Position numbers and translations under genes: made by a program
Shown: positions 1 to 9,087 of the stretch, one piece after another
Position numbering within the stretch: the stretch's first letter is position 1
Layout of the letters: each line of letters starts with the position of its first letter
Notes under the pieces: model-generated
What the model saw: the letters and a program-made list of their open reading frames with translations, nothing else
The model's database searches: none
What the model was told of the DNA's origin: nothing
DNA from: Gorillibacterium sp.
Lineage (GTDB): Bacteria; Bacillota; Bacilli; Paenibacillales; NBRC-103111
Direction of reading: 5' to 3'
DNA length: 13,932 nt
Assembly (NCBI GenBank): GCA_014380705.1
Contig: JACMJI010000193.1
Span: forward strand, 1 to 13,932

Positions 1-1515
<1,515 letters not shown>

Positions 1516-1522
1516 TTACCTG

Positions 1523-1614
1523 TAGACTGTCAGCTCCAAAACGATGCCATATGCACGACTTCTCATACTAATTGACGCCGAATCATAACCGCAATGGTTG
1601 GGGCTGACAGTATA
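1523..1614 (-). other. Long-range inverted repeat enclosing the rpoB-rpoC spacer
   Basis: On the minus strand the spacer begins right after the rpoB stop with TATACTGTCAGCCCC (1600-1614). About 60 nt later it carries GGAGCTGACAGTCTA (1523-1537). These pair at 13 of 15 positions, including a perfect 9-bp core ACTGTCAGC/GCTGACAGT. A smaller hairpin AACC-loop-GGTT sits just inside the left arm. The second arm ends about 32 nt before the rpoC Shine-Dalgarno site. No U-tract follows, so it is not a simple intrinsic terminator. A processing site or a translational control element is possible, but this is inference. Confidence 0.5.
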
Positions 1615-4600
1615 CTAGACGCTATATTCTGAGCCTTCCAAGTTTAAATTCAACTTATCTCCACTGACGTCTTCATCGTCGTCGAGCTCTCTCATCTCGA
1701 TCTCCTCTTCAGTTGCAGAGAGGATCTTCACATCCATACCAAGGCTTTGCAGTTCCTTGATCAGAACTTTGAACGATTCTGGAACACCTGGTTCCGGAAC
1801 ATTCTCGCCTTTGACGATCGATTCGTAAGTTTTGACACGACCGACGACATCATCGGATTTGACGGTCAAAATTTCTTGCAGTGTATAGGCCGCACCGTAA
1901 GCCTCCAGTGCCCACACTTCCATTTCCCCGAAGCGTTGTCCACCGAACTGAGCCTTGCCGCCGAGAGGTTGCTGAGTAACGAGAGAGTAAGGACCTGTAG
2001 AACGAGCATGGATTTTATCATCAACCATGTGTGCCAGTTTAATCATGTACATGACACCAACCGTTACTTCACGTTCAAACTCTTCCCCAGAGCGACCATC
2101 GTACAGCTTGGTTTTACCATTGCGTTGCATTCCTGCTTCTACCATCGCATCAAAGACGTCAACTTCATGTGCACCGTCGAAAACCGGTGTAGCCACGTGA
2201 ATGCCTAGCGCTTTGGCAGCCATGCCTAGATGCACTTCTAGTACCTGCCCAATGTTCATCCGGGACGGAACGCCAAGTGGATTTAGAACAACTTGAACGG
2301 CTGTGCCATCCGGAAGGAAAGGCATATCCTCCTCAGGCATAATACGTGCTACAACCCCTTTGTTACCATGACGCCCAGCCATTTTGTCGCCTTCGGAAAT
2401 TTTCCGTTTTTGAGCAATATAGACACGGACCAATTGATTAACACCAGGTGGTAGTTCATCCCCATTCTCACGGGTAAACACCTTAACATCGACAACTATA
2501 CCGTCTGTTCCGTGAGGAACATGCAGAGAGGTGTCACGAACTTCGCGTGCCTTTTCACCAAAGATGGCATGCAGTAAGCGTTCCTCAGCAGTCAGCTCTG
2601 TTACACCTTTAGGCGTAACTTTACCTACTAGAATGTCACCCGCATTAATCTCAGCACCTACACGAATAATTCCGCGTTCGTCAAGATTCTTCAGGGCGTC
2701 TTCTCCGACATTCGGAATGTCCCGGGTGATTTCTTCCGGTCCAAGCTTGGTGTCACGGGCTTCTGATTCATATTCTTCAATATGGATCGAAGTAAAGACG
2801 TCTTCTTTAACAAGACGCTCACTCAGTAGAATCGCATCCTCATAGTTGTAACCTTCCCAAGTCATGAAGGCAACGACTACATTACGACCGAGCGCAAGTT
2901 CGCCTTGCTCCGTGGAAGGACCATCAGCCATAATATCACCGGCTTTGACAATTTCTCCGCGGAAAACGAGTGGGCGCTGGTTAATGCAAGTTCCTTGGTT
3001 GGAGCGTTCAAACTTGTGTAGCTTATATTTATCGATATTGCCGCTAACGACTTTACCGTCAATCGTTTCGTGACGACGAACCCAGATGTCGTTCGCAGAA
3101 GCACGTTCAACGACACCATCGTATTTAGATACAATACAAACACCGGAGTCCTTAGCCGATTTATGCTCCATACCTGTACCAACAAGCGGTGAGCGAGGAA
3201 CCAGAAGCGGAACAGCTTGCCGTTGCATGTTTGAACCCATGAGCGCACGGTTTGAGTCATCATTTTCCAAAAAGGGAATGAGCGCTGTCGCCACGGACAC
3301 GACTTGCTTCGGAGAAATATCCATATAGTCAACGCGTTCACGAGGAAGCGTTAGGATATCATCTTTAAACCGGATGATTACACTCTCATCTGCAAAATGA
3401 CCCGTTTCGGATAACACTGCGTTTGCTTGAGCGACAACATAGTTGTCCTCTTCATCGGCCGTCAAATAATCGATATTCTCCGTAACAACACCTGTTTTGG
3501 GGTCTACACGACGATAAGGCGCTTCAATGAAGCCATACTCATTGATTCTGGCGAAGCTAGACAGTGAGTTGATCAAACCAATGTTTGGACCTTCCGGCGT
3601 TTCAATTGGACACATCCGACCATAGTGAGAAGGATGAACGTCACGAACCTCCATACCAGCCCGTTCCCGAGTTAAACCACCAGGTCCTAGTGCGGACAGA
3701 CGGCGTTTGTGCGTGAGTTCGGCTAGTGGATTCGTCTGATCCATAAACTGGGACAGCTGTGAGCTACCGAAAAACTCCTTGATTGATGCGATAACTGGGC
3801 GAATGTTGATCAACGCCTGTGGTGTGATCACGTTGGCATCTTGAATGGACATCCGTTCACGGACAACACGCTCCATACGAGACAATCCAATACGGAATTG
3901 GTTCTGTAGAAGCTCACCGACAGAACGTAGACGACGGTTACCTAAATGGTCAATATCGTCTGTATTGCCGATACCATGAAGCAATCCAATGAAGTAGTTG
4001 ATGGAGGCAATAATATCCGCAGGGGTTATATTCTTAACGGATTTATCAATAATTCCGTTAGCAATAACTTTACTAATCTTATTGTCTTCCTGTGGTGAGT
4101 AGACCGTGATGATCTGTAATGGAATGTTCGCCTGATCGGTTACTCCACCCGTGACATTATACTCTTTGAAACCTAGATTCTTTTCAAGAAAGGGCAGTAC
4201 TTGATCTAGGAGACGACGATCTAGCATCTGACCGGCTTCAGCAACAATCTCACCTGTCTCTGGATCAACTAACGTCTCTGCGAGTCGTTGATTAAAGAGA
4301 CGATTCTTAATATGAAGCTTCTTATTTATCTTATACCGTCCGACGTTGGCTAAATCATAGCGTTTCGGATCAAAAAAGCGAGCAACAAGTAGACTCCTAG
4401 CATTATCTAATGTCGGAGGCTCACCTGGACGCAAACGCTCATAGATTTCGATCAGTGCTTTTTCCGTAGAATCGGTGTTGTCCTTATCTAGCGTATTACG
4501 GATATATTCATCTTCGCCAAGCAATTCCAAGATCTCAGCATCCGTACCAAAACCAAGTGCTCGCAAAAGAACGGTCACTGGAATCTTCCGTGTACGGTCA

Positions 4601-5148
4601 ATACGAACATAGACGATATCCTTCGCATCGGTTTCGAGCTCTAGCCATGCTCCACGATTAGGAATAACCGTAGCGGTGTAGTTTTTCTTTGCATTTTTGT
4701 CCGTTTTCGTGCTGAAATAGACGCTGGGAGAACGAACAAGCTGACTGACAATAACACGCTCGGCTCCGTTGATAATGAAAGTGCCCGTGTCGGTCATCAG
4801 CGGGAAATCGCCCATGAACACTTCTTGCTCCTTGACCTCGCCGGTTTCCTTATTAATCAGGCGAACCTTAACTCTAAGAGGAGCCGCGTAGGTAACATCA
4901 CGTTCCTTGGAGTCATCCACCGTATATTTGGGCTCACCCAAGCTATAATCGATGAACTCCAGTATCAGATTGCCCGTAAAGTCCTGAATCGGAGAAATAT
5001 CCGCAAACATTTCTCGTAGGCCTTCGTCCAGAAACCACTGATAAGATCTCTGTTGGATTTCAATCAGGTTAGGGACTTCCAAGATTTCGTGGATTCGCGC
5101 GTAGCTTCTGCGCTCTCGTCGTCCGAATTGTTCAAGATGACCTGCCAA
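1615..5148 (-). CDS. rpoB: RNA polymerase beta subunit
   Basis: This is the beta subunit of RNA polymerase, complete at 1177 residues (B. subtilis is about 1193; the acidic C-terminal tail is shorter here). The start is TTG (5146-5148), giving [10 protein letters not shown]; the Shine-Dalgarno sequence AGGGGTGA ends 7 nt upstream. The rifampicin pocket is intact and of the sensitive type by sequence: Q467, D470, H480, R483 and S485 (E. coli 513, 516, 526, 529 and 531). The lineage-typical A476 replaces E. coli S522. The conserved C-terminal region has the [20 protein letters not shown] segment that contributes to the active site, and the switch/clamp segment [12 protein letters not shown]. 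The tail ends in [10 protein letters not shown], which I associate with Paenibacillus RpoB. It is transcribed from the promoter at 5607-5635 through a long leader with an attenuator-like structure. rpoC follows after 138 nt. Confidence 0.99.
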   Translation of the reverse strand: MAGHLEQFGRRERRSYARIHEILEVPNLIEIQQRSYQWFLDEGLREMFADISPIQDFTGNLILEFIDYSLGEPKYTVDDSKERDVTYAAPLRVKVRLINKETGEVKEQEVFMGDFPLMTDTGTFIINGAERVIVSQLVRSPSVYFSTKTDKNAKKNYTATVIPNRGAWLELETDAKDIVYVRIDRTRKIPVTVLLRALGFGTDAEILELLGEDEYIRNTLDKDNTDSTEKALIEIYERLRPGEPPTLDNARSLLVARFFDPKRYDLANVGRYKINKKLHIKNRLFNQRLAETLVDPETGEIVAEAGQMLDRRLLDQVLPFLEKNLGFKEYNVTGGVTDQANIPLQIITVYSPQEDNKISKVIANGIIDKSVKNITPADIIASINYFIGLLHGIGNTDDIDHLGNRRLRSVGELLQNQFRIGLSRMERVVRERMSIQDANVITPQALINIRPVIASIKEFFGSSQLSQFMDQTNPLAELTHKRRLSALGPGGLTRERAGMEVRDVHPSHYGRMCPIETPEGPNIGLINSLSSFARINEYGFIEAPYRRVDPKTGVVTENIDYLTADEEDNYVVAQANAVLSETGHFADESVIIRFKDDILTLPRERVDYMDISPKQVVSVATALIPFLENDDSNRALMGSNMQRQAVPLLVPRSPLVGTGMEHKSAKDSGVCIVSKYDGVVERASANDIWVRRHETIDGKVVSGNIDKYKLHKFERSNQGTCINQRPLVFRGEIVKAGDIMADGPSTEQGELALGRNVVVAFMTWEGYNYEDAILLSERLVKEDVFTSIHIEEYESEARDTKLGPEEITRDIPNVGEDALKNLDERGIIRVGAEINAGDILVGKVTPKGVTELTAEERLLHAIFGEKAREVRDTSLHVPHGTDGIVVDVKVFTRENGDELPPGVNQLVRVYIAQKRKISEGDKMAGRHGNKGVVARIMPEEDMPFLPDGTAVQVVLNPLGVPSRMNIGQVLEVHLGMAAKALGIHVATPVFDGAHEVDVFDAMVEAGMQRNGKTKLYDGRSGEEFEREVTVGVMYMIKLAHMVDDKIHARSTGPYSLVTQQPLGGKAQFGGQRFGEMEVWALEAYGAAYTLQEILTVKSDDVVGRVKTYESIVKGENVPEPGVPESFKVLIKELQSLGMDVKILSATEEEIEMRELDDDEDVSGDKLNLNLEGSEYSV

Positions 5149-5250
5149 CTTTTCTTCACCCCTCGTGTCTACTCAATGAAACTTCTTGCGTGAATGCAAA
5201 TCGGTCTATTGATCCGATGAGCATGCTCACGGGAATCGTTCCGACTGTGC

Positions 5251-5267
5251 CCGCCCGGGTCGGGCGG
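5251..5267 (-). other. GC-rich stem-loop in the rpoB leader
   Basis: The minus strand reads CCGCCCG-ACC-CGGGCGG, a perfect 7-bp all-GC stem with a 3-nt loop, about 100 nt upstream of the rpoB start. The next bases (GCACAGTCGG) form no U-tract, so it is not an intrinsic terminator. Weaker hairpins flank it: GGAA-CGA-TTCC, ATCGG/CCGAT, and upstream TATTCC/GGAATG extended by GAAAG/CTTTC. Its role is unknown; it may be a pause, mRNA-stability or translational control element. Confidence 0.5.
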
Positions 5268-5335
5268 AGGTTTTACAAGCAACATCAGAAAGCCCATTCC
5301 TAAAGGAATAACCTTTCGGATATCGATAAAACAAG

Positions 5336-5374
5336 AAAAAGCTTCAAGATGAAGCCCTTCTGACGAGCTTCACC
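5336..5374 (-). terminator. Attenuator-like terminator/antiterminator pair in the rpoB leader
   Basis: The leader carries three alternating arms on the minus strand: TGAAGC (5367-5372), GCTTCA (5350-5355) and TGAAGC (5341-5346). The second and third arms form a terminator hairpin, AAGGGCTTCA/TGAAGCTTTT with a 3-nt loop, running straight into TTTTTCTTGTTTT. The first and second arms can instead form a 10-bp hairpin, GGTGAAGCTC/GGGCTTCATC with a 7-nt loop and two G-U pairs, which would block the terminator. It lies about 230-265 nt after the predicted transcription start and about 190 nt before the rpoB start. What would switch it cannot be told from sequence. Confidence 0.65.
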
Positions 5375-5606
5375 ACAAAGGACCCGTAGTTAAAGTCTCT
5401 CTTAAGATGCGCGGCAAAACGGCCGAGTCTTCTATTCTGTAGATATTGCCCAAAAACCAAATATTATACGCGATATCCGGATTTAAATACATCCGCTGAC
5501 TCGAAATAATGCTTGATCCCTACAGAAAGGTATATCGACTTCTAAATATGGCTTGACATTTTAGCAAACTAAAGACATGAAGCCCAATTTATACTGACAT
5601 TTTATT

Positions 5607-5635
5607 ATGATACCACAAAGAAAAATGAGAGTCAA
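5607..5635 (-). promoter_or_regulatory. Sigma-A-type promoter for rpoB-rpoC
   Basis: The minus strand has -35 TTGACT (5630-5635), a 17-bp spacer, and -10 TATCAT (5607-5612) with an extended TG-n just upstream. Each hexamer matches 5 of 6 consensus bases. The predicted start is near 5600, leaving an untranslated leader of about 450 nt. The promoter sits 28 nt past the rsmC stop, so rpoBC can be transcribed independently of the upstream ribosomal genes. The 515-nt gene-free stretch 5149-5663 holds this promoter, the attenuator-like element and several hairpins. Confidence 0.8.
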
Positions 5636-5663
5636 CAACAAAATAGACCCTTCTTTTCCAATG

Positions 5664-6260
5664 CTATTTTGTACATTTGAAAATATGGAATCCTTTGCTT
5701 TTTGCAACATCTTGAACTGTAGTAAAGAGAGACTCGAGCTTCGTAAGGGCAGAAGGTGCACCTTGCTTCTTCTGAATCACAATCCATAGTTCGCCTCCTA
5801 GCACTAAGTGCTCCCAAGCCAACTCAAAGATCCGATGGACGGTTTCTTTACCTGTACGAATAGGTGGATTGGTTAGAATGCAATCAAAGCTTAATCCACG
5901 AACCTGTTCAAATAAATCACTGACAATGATCTCAACGTTGTCTATACCATTATGGATGGCGTTCTCTCGAGCAAGTTCTACTGCACGTTCGTTTATGTCA
6001 AGCATGGTAACAACACCAGGAGTCGCAAGTCTTGCTGCTGCAAGTCCAATTGGACCATATCCACAGCCTACATCTAATACGCGATAACCAGGTTTGATCT
6101 CCATCGTCTCAATAAGCAGCTTGCTTCCGAAATCCACACCACCCTTGGAGAATACACCTGCATCGGTTGTGAATATAAGCTCTGTGCCTCGCAGCTCTTC
6201 CTTTATCTTCCTCAGGTCATGTTTGGCAGAAGGCTTGTTGGAGTAATAATGCTCGCTCAC
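5664..6260 (-). CDS. rsmC: RsmC/YbxB-type class I methyltransferase (probable 16S rRNA guanine methyltransferase)
   Basis: This is a SAM-dependent methyltransferase of the small RsmC-like family that sits between rplL and rpoB in Bacillales (ybxB in B. subtilis). With the GTG start at 6258-6260 it has 198 residues and begins MSEHYYSNKPS, matching the B. subtilis start as I recall it (about 201 residues). A longer ATG start at 6276-6278 would add MGLNDI, but it has no Shine-Dalgarno sequence; GGGGTTGA lies 8 nt before the GTG. Motif I is VLDVGCGYGPIG (about 61-72) with the acidic LDIN about 25 residues later. The catalytic motif NPPI (131-134) is typical of base N-methyltransferases. Activity on 16S rRNA G1207 is inferred from family only. 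I see no clear promoter of its own; it may rely on readthrough of the rplL terminator. Confidence 0.88.
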   Translation of the reverse strand: MSEHYYSNKPSAKHDLRKIKEELRGTELIFTTDAGVFSKGGVDFGSKLLIETMEIKPGYRVLDVGCGYGPIGLAAARLATPGVVTMLDINERAVELARENAIHNGIDNVEIIVSDLFEQVRGLSFDCILTNPPIRTGKETVHRIFELAWEHLVLGGELWIVIQKKQGAPSALTKLESLFTTVQDVAKSKGFHIFKCTK

Positions 6261-6323
6261 GATATCGTTCAACCCCATGTTATAAAATAGTTAGATGGTC
6301 AAAAAACTTCCCAATAGCAAGGA

Positions 6324-6360
6324 TAAACGCCTGTCGGCGTCATTTGACGCCGTGCGTTTA
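6324..6360 (-). repeat. Strong two-part stem-loop between rplL and rsmC
   Basis: The stretch has an outer 7-bp stem TAAACGC/GCGTTTA and an inner 8-bp stem (CGGCGTCA/TGACGCCG on the plus strand) separated by a small asymmetric internal loop, 37 nt in all. It lies 55 nt downstream of the rplL terminator and about 63 nt before the rsmC start. On neither strand is it followed by a T-run, so it is not an obvious terminator. It could be an mRNA-stabilising or processing structure, or a dispersed palindromic repeat; one copy cannot decide. Confidence 0.55.
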
Positions 6361-6415
6361 CCAATGCGGAATCAGAATGGACCTTATATAATAGTTAAAC
6401 ATTTTGTATAGGGAG

Positions 6416-6454
6416 AAAAACAACCCCTTGAAGAATACTGCCTCCAAGGGGTTG
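6416..6454 (-). terminator. Intrinsic terminator after rplL
   Basis: The minus strand reads CAACCCCTTG (6445-6454), a 14-nt spacer, then CAAGGGGTTG (6421-6430) and TTTTTC. The perfect 10-bp stem can be extended inward by about three pairs. It starts 13 nt past the rplL stop and is the clear end of the rplJL unit. Confidence 0.93.
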
Positions 6455-6467
6455 AATGCTGCGGAAA

Positions 6468-6827
6468 TTATTTAACTTCTACAGTAGCGCCAGCATCAGC
6501 CAATTTGGCTCTGATCGCTTCTGCATCTTCTTTAGAGATCTTCTCTTTAACCGGTTTTGGTGCGCCGTCTACGAGATCTTTTGCTTCTTTAAGACCAAGG
6601 CCTGTGATTTCGCGTACTGCTTTGATAACGTTGATTTTGGAAGCGCCAGCGTTCATCAAGATTACGTCGAACTCAGTTTGCTCTTCTACTTCTGCTACAG
6701 CAACAGCGCCAGCAGCTACAGGAGCTGCAGCAGTTACGCCAAATTCTTCTTCGATTGCTTTAACCAAATCGTTCAATTCAAGAACGGTCATACCTTTGAT
6801 GGCTTCGAGGATCTGTTCGTTGCTCAT
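6468..6827 (-). CDS. rplL: 50S ribosomal protein L7/L12
   Basis: This is the L7/L12 stalk protein, which binds L10 as dimers and recruits and stimulates translation factor GTPases. It has 119 residues, about the usual length. The N-terminal dimerisation helices (about 1-33, with [20 protein letters not shown]) lead into an Ala/Val-rich hinge (about 34-48, [15 protein letters not shown]). The globular C-terminal domain follows, with the factor-binding segment [23 protein letters not shown]. The ATG start (6825-6827) has GGAGG 7 nt upstream. It lies 66 nt after rplJ with no promoter or structure that I can see between, and is followed by a strong terminator. Stalk protein stoichiometry is usually achieved by efficient translation of this cistron. 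Confidence 0.98.
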   Translation of the reverse strand: MSNEQILEAIKGMTVLELNDLVKAIEEEFGVTAAAPVAAGAVAVAEVEEQTEFDVILMNAGASKINVIKAVREITGLGLKEAKDLVDGAPKPVKEKISKEDAEAIRAKLADAGATVEVK

Positions 6828-6893
6828 GGTTAAACCTCCATTATTCGTATAAGTTATTTTTGTTAAATTAATTCAACTCAGATGACAAGTCGC

Positions 6894-7406
6894 TTACGCT
6901 TCTTGTACTCCGCCTTCTTGCTTTTCGGCCACGGCTTTAACCGCGAGCGCGAAATTACGCACAGGAGCTTGCAGAACGGAAAGCAGCATGGACAGAAGAC
7001 CATCGCGCGACGGAAGATCCGCGAGCGCTTTAATCTGTTCAAGACCGACTACTCTACCTTCAACTACTCCGCCTTTTAAACTAAGCTTGTCGTTCTTCTT
7101 GGCGAAGTCATTCAAAATCTTAGCTGGAGCTACCAAGTCATTCTTACTGAAAGCGATAGCTGTTGGACCCGTTAGGAATTGATCAAGCTCCGTTAGTTCA
7201 GCCTCTGCTGTTGCACGACGAACGACGGAGTTTTTCAAAACTTGGAATTCAACACCTGCTTGACGCAGTTGCTTTCTAAGCTCGGTTACTTGGGTTACAT
7301 TCAAGCCACGGTAATCCACGACTACCGTTGTGGAGCTTTCCTTCAGTTTCTCGGAAATCCCACTTGCTTGTAATTGTTTTTCTTCCAAAACCTTTGCATT
7401 TGCCAT
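6894..7406 (-). CDS. rplJ: 50S ribosomal protein L10
   Basis: L10 anchors the L7/L12 dimers on the ribosomal stalk base. It has 170 residues (B. subtilis about 166). The N-terminal rRNA-binding domain contains [23 protein letters not shown] and [12 protein letters not shown]; the C-terminal helix that holds L7/L12 is at about 140-165. The ATG start (7404-7406) has AGGAGG 7 nt upstream. Together with L12, L10 is known in B. subtilis to bind its own leader and promote transcription attenuation. The leader upstream of this gene (7463-7586) has the matching structure, so the same control is expected here. Confidence 0.98.
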   Translation of the reverse strand: MANAKVLEEKQLQASGISEKLKESSTTVVVDYRGLNVTQVTELRKQLRQAGVEFQVLKNSVVRRATAEAELTELDQFLTGPTAIAFSKNDLVAPAKILNDFAKKNDKLSLKGGVVEGRVVGLEQIKALADLPSRDGLLSMLLSVLQAPVRNFALAVKAVAEKQEGGVQEA

Positions 7407-7462
7407 TGTTACACCTCCTATAACTGTTCTGCCTCGATCAGCCTAGTGACAGCCGAACATAG

Positions 7463-7493
7463 AAAAAGCCTCCGTGCTTCCGCACGAAGGCTC
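7463..7493 (-). terminator. L10-leader attenuator terminator
   Basis: On the minus strand a stem of about 12 bp, GAGCCTTCGTGC/GCACGGAGGC with loop GGAA and a G-U pair, runs into TTTTTC (7462-7467). It lies about 56 nt upstream of the rplJ start and about 115 nt after the predicted transcription start, so it terminates inside the leader rather than at a gene end. This is the expected position of the attenuator that L10-L12 acts on. Confidence 0.9.
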
Positions 7494-7586
7494 GAATTTC
7501 GAAATTTCATGAGTGAAATGACGAACTATATCCGAACGCCTCGGGAGGAAATTAAGCCCAAAAGTTGGGCACCTACTGTCTACGGC
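7463..7586 (-). ncRNA. L10 leader (cis-regulatory RNA of rplJL)
   Basis: The leader opens with GCCGTAGACAGTAGGTGCC, then the hairpin GCCCAA-CTT-TTGGGC (7556-7570), then TTAATTTCCTCCCGAGGCG, and closes with the terminator at 7463-7493. The GTAGACAGTAGG and TTAAT-CCTCCCGAGG blocks are the conserved sequence signature of the ribosomal protein L10 leader family as I recall it. Free L10-L12 complex is expected to bind the upstream part and favour termination. Confidence 0.88.
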
Positions 7587-7613
7587 AACATATTCAATTA
7601 AAAGCCTTCTATC

Positions 7614-7642
7614 AGAATAGCAAAATTGGTTACCCAAGTCAA
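7614..7642 (-). promoter_or_regulatory. Sigma-A-type promoter for rplJ-rplL
   Basis: The -35 is TTGACT (7637-7642), the spacer is 17 bp, and the -10 is TATTCT (7614-7619) preceded by an extended TG-n. The -35 lies 3 nt past the rplA stop codon, so rplJL can be expressed separately from rplKA. The predicted start is near 7607, just upstream of the L10 leader. Confidence 0.75.
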
Positions 7643-7645
7643 TGC

Positions 7646-8338
7646 TTATCTGAAGGACTGAAGGTTCAGCTTTACGCTTGGTCCCATCGTTGAAGCTACA
7701 GCAGCACTCTTAAGGTATACACCTTTAGCAGCAGCTGGTTTCGAACGAACGAGAGCGTCAATTAGCGCACGAAGATTCTCAGTCAGTTGATCGTCACCGA
7801 AGGAAGCTTTACCAATCGGAGCGTGAATCTGGCCCGATTTGTCCAAACGGTATTCGATTTTACCTGCTTTGATTTCTTGAATGGCTTTCGTGACATCAAA
7901 CGTAACGGTTCCTGCTTTAGGGTTAGGCATAAGGCCTTTACCACCAAGCAAGCGACCCAGTTTACCCACTTCGCTCATCATGTCTGGCGTAGCAACGCAG
8001 ACATCAAAGTCGAACCAGCCTTGCTGAATCTTGTTGATCATTTCTTGGTCACCGACAAAATCGGCACCTGCTAGCTCAGCTTCCTTGGCTTTATCGCCTT
8101 TGGCAAACACGAGCACACGTTTCGTTTTACCAGTTCCGTGCGGCAATACAACAACGCCACGAACGGCTTGGTCTTGCTTCTTCGAATCAACTCCGAGACG
8201 AACAGCCACTTCGACGGTTTCGTCAAATTTGGCAGTGGCCATCTTCTTCACAGCGATAACAGCATCTTTCAGCTCGTATTGAGCTTCTTGATCAACCGTC
8301 TTAACCGCTTCGGCATATTTCTTACCATGCTTTGGCAC
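7646..8338 (-). CDS. rplA: 50S ribosomal protein L1
   Basis: L1 binds the mobile L1 stalk of 23S rRNA, takes part in E-site tRNA release, and in many bacteria represses its own mRNA. The start is GTG (8336-8338), giving [16 protein letters not shown], with AGGAGG 8 nt upstream; the open frame extends further upstream but that part does not resemble L1. It has 230 residues (B. subtilis 232). Landmarks are domain I around [16 protein letters not shown], domain II with [25 protein letters not shown], the conserved [20 protein letters not shown] loop (most relatives I recall have LGP at the LGG position), and the C-terminal [12 protein letters not shown]-contact segment. It lies 156 nt after rplK, unusually far for this pair, and the gap holds a candidate L1-binding motif. 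Confidence 0.98.
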   Translation of the reverse strand: MPKHGKKYAEAVKTVDQEAQYELKDAVIAVKKMATAKFDETVEVAVRLGVDSKKQDQAVRGVVVLPHGTGKTKRVLVFAKGDKAKEAELAGADFVGDQEMINKIQQGWFDFDVCVATPDMMSEVGKLGRLLGGKGLMPNPKAGTVTFDVTKAIQEIKAGKIEYRLDKSGQIHAPIGKASFGDDQLTENLRALIDALVRSKPAAAKGVYLKSAAVASTMGPSVKLNLQSFR

Positions 8339-8353
8339 GTCTTGTTCCTCCTT

Positions 8354-8381
8354 TGTGGTAATAGCGGAATATCCTCCCACA
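8354..8381 (-). promoter_or_regulatory. Candidate L1 autoregulatory motif before rplA (copy B)
   Basis: The minus strand reads TGTGGGAGG (8373-8381) ... ACCACA (8354-8359), the end of which abuts the AAGGAGG Shine-Dalgarno of rplA. TGTGG pairs with CCACA, and an inner short helix GGA/TCC is separated from it by an asymmetric loop. A near copy lies before rplK. An L1-binding role is inferred from position and duplication; L1 autoregulation itself is well established in other bacteria. Confidence 0.5.
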
Positions 8382-8383
8382 TA

Positions 8384-8397
8384 CGGCCCGAAGGCCG
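8384..8397 (-). other. UUCG-capped hairpin in the rplK-rplA spacer
   Basis: The minus strand reads CGGCC-TTCG-GGCCG, a 5-bp stem with a very stable UUCG tetraloop, immediately upstream of the candidate L1 motif. No T-run follows, so it is not a terminator. A weaker hairpin CTCTT/AAGAG lies further upstream in the same spacer. It may help fold the regulatory region or limit readthrough. Confidence 0.55.
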
Positions 8398-8494
8398 ATA
8401 TCCAAACATAAAACGGAAACTCTTCTATCAAAGAGGATGAATCCCCGCTCTGGGAAGCTTGCATTTGGATGAATCGTCGGTTTGTTTAAATCGC

Positions 8495-8920
8495 TTAGTC
8501 AGCGATCGTGATGCCCATACTGCGAGCAGTACCTTCGACCATGCGCATTGCAGCCTCTACGGATGCGGCGTTCAGGTCTTCCATTTTTTGCTCAGCGATT
8601 TGACGAACGACATCGCGCTTAAGTGTTGCAACTTTCTTCTTGTTCGGTTCGCCAGATCCCTTAGGAACGCCAGCAGCAACGCGAAGCAATACAGCAGCGG
8701 GTGGAGTCTTGGTGATAAATGTGAAAGAGCGATCCTCAAATACGCTGATGATAACTGGAATGATTAGACCAGCTTGATCGGCAGTACGAGCATTAAACTC
8801 TTTACAAAAAGCCATGATGTTCACGCCAGCTTGACCAAGAGCAGGACCGATTGGTGGAGCGGGGTTCGCTTTACCTGCAGGAACCTGCAATTTCACCATT
8901 TTAATAACTTTTTTAGCCAT
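8495..8920 (-). CDS. rplK: 50S ribosomal protein L11
   Basis: L11 binds the GTPase-associated region of 23S rRNA at the stalk base and is needed for factor function and the stringent response. It has 141 residues, the same as B. subtilis. The start is ATG (8918-8920) with AAGGAGG 9 nt upstream; the open frame continues upstream, but the added residues do not match the family. The N-terminal domain has the proline-rich [17 protein letters not shown] segment (14-30). The C-terminal rRNA-binding domain begins near residue 72 (TPPAAVLL) and includes GTARSMGI. It is 193 nt downstream of nusG and 156 nt upstream of rplA. Confidence 0.98.
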   Translation of the reverse strand: MAKKVIKMVKLQVPAGKANPAPPIGPALGQAGVNIMAFCKEFNARTADQAGLIIPVIISVFEDRSFTFITKTPPAAVLLRVAAGVPKGSGEPNKKKVATLKRDVVRQIAEQKMEDLNAASVEAAMRMVEGTARSMGITIAD

Positions 8921-8944
8921 GCGAGATAACCTCCTTGCCTGGAA

Positions 8945-8975
8945 TGTGGTCGAACGGGACTGTTGCCCTCCCACC
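8945..8975 (-). promoter_or_regulatory. Candidate L1 autoregulatory motif before rplK (copy A)
   Basis: The minus strand reads GGTGGGAGGG (8966-8975) ... ACCACA (8945-8950), followed 9 nt later by the AAGGAGG Shine-Dalgarno of rplK. GTGG pairs with CCAC and an inner GGG with CCC, leaving about 6 unpaired nt on the 3' side, the same layout as copy B before rplA. Interpretation as an L1 site is inference. Confidence 0.55.
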
Positions 8976-9087
8976 GGGATAAACGGCGGCTTGCCCTTTG
9001 TGGTGCCCTTCGCTTACCGCACGAGCCGGACCCGGCCCGCGTACGAATACGCCCGCCATTTCGGCAGACGTTGTAGAAACCTCTTAT

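Noticed and set aside
1747..2208. 153-codon plus-strand open frame inside rpoB
   Set aside because: It is a shadow of rpoB with no family resemblance and no promoter or ribosome-binding site.
2877..3341. 154-codon minus-strand open frame in another frame of rpoB
   Set aside because: It lies entirely within rpoB in an alternative frame, and rpoB is intact and highly conserved there.
5463..5491. Perfect TATAAT on the minus strand within the rpoB leader as a second promoter
   Set aside because: The sequence 17 bp upstream (TGTATT) is a very poor -35 and there is no extended TG-n, so I do not call it.
5553..5558. Plus-strand TTGACA in the rpoB leader as an antisense promoter
   Set aside because: The hexamer 17 bp downstream (CATGAA) is not a -10 and no gene follows on that strand.
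5149..5600. T-box riboswitch in the rpoB leader
   Set aside because: No TGGNACC T-box sequence or specifier-like stem was seen, and the downstream gene is not of the usual T-box type.
8339..8464. N-terminal extension of rplA upstream of the GTG start
   Set aside because: The frame is open, but the extra 42 residues do not resemble L1, lie upstream of the AGGAGG site and cover the structured spacer.
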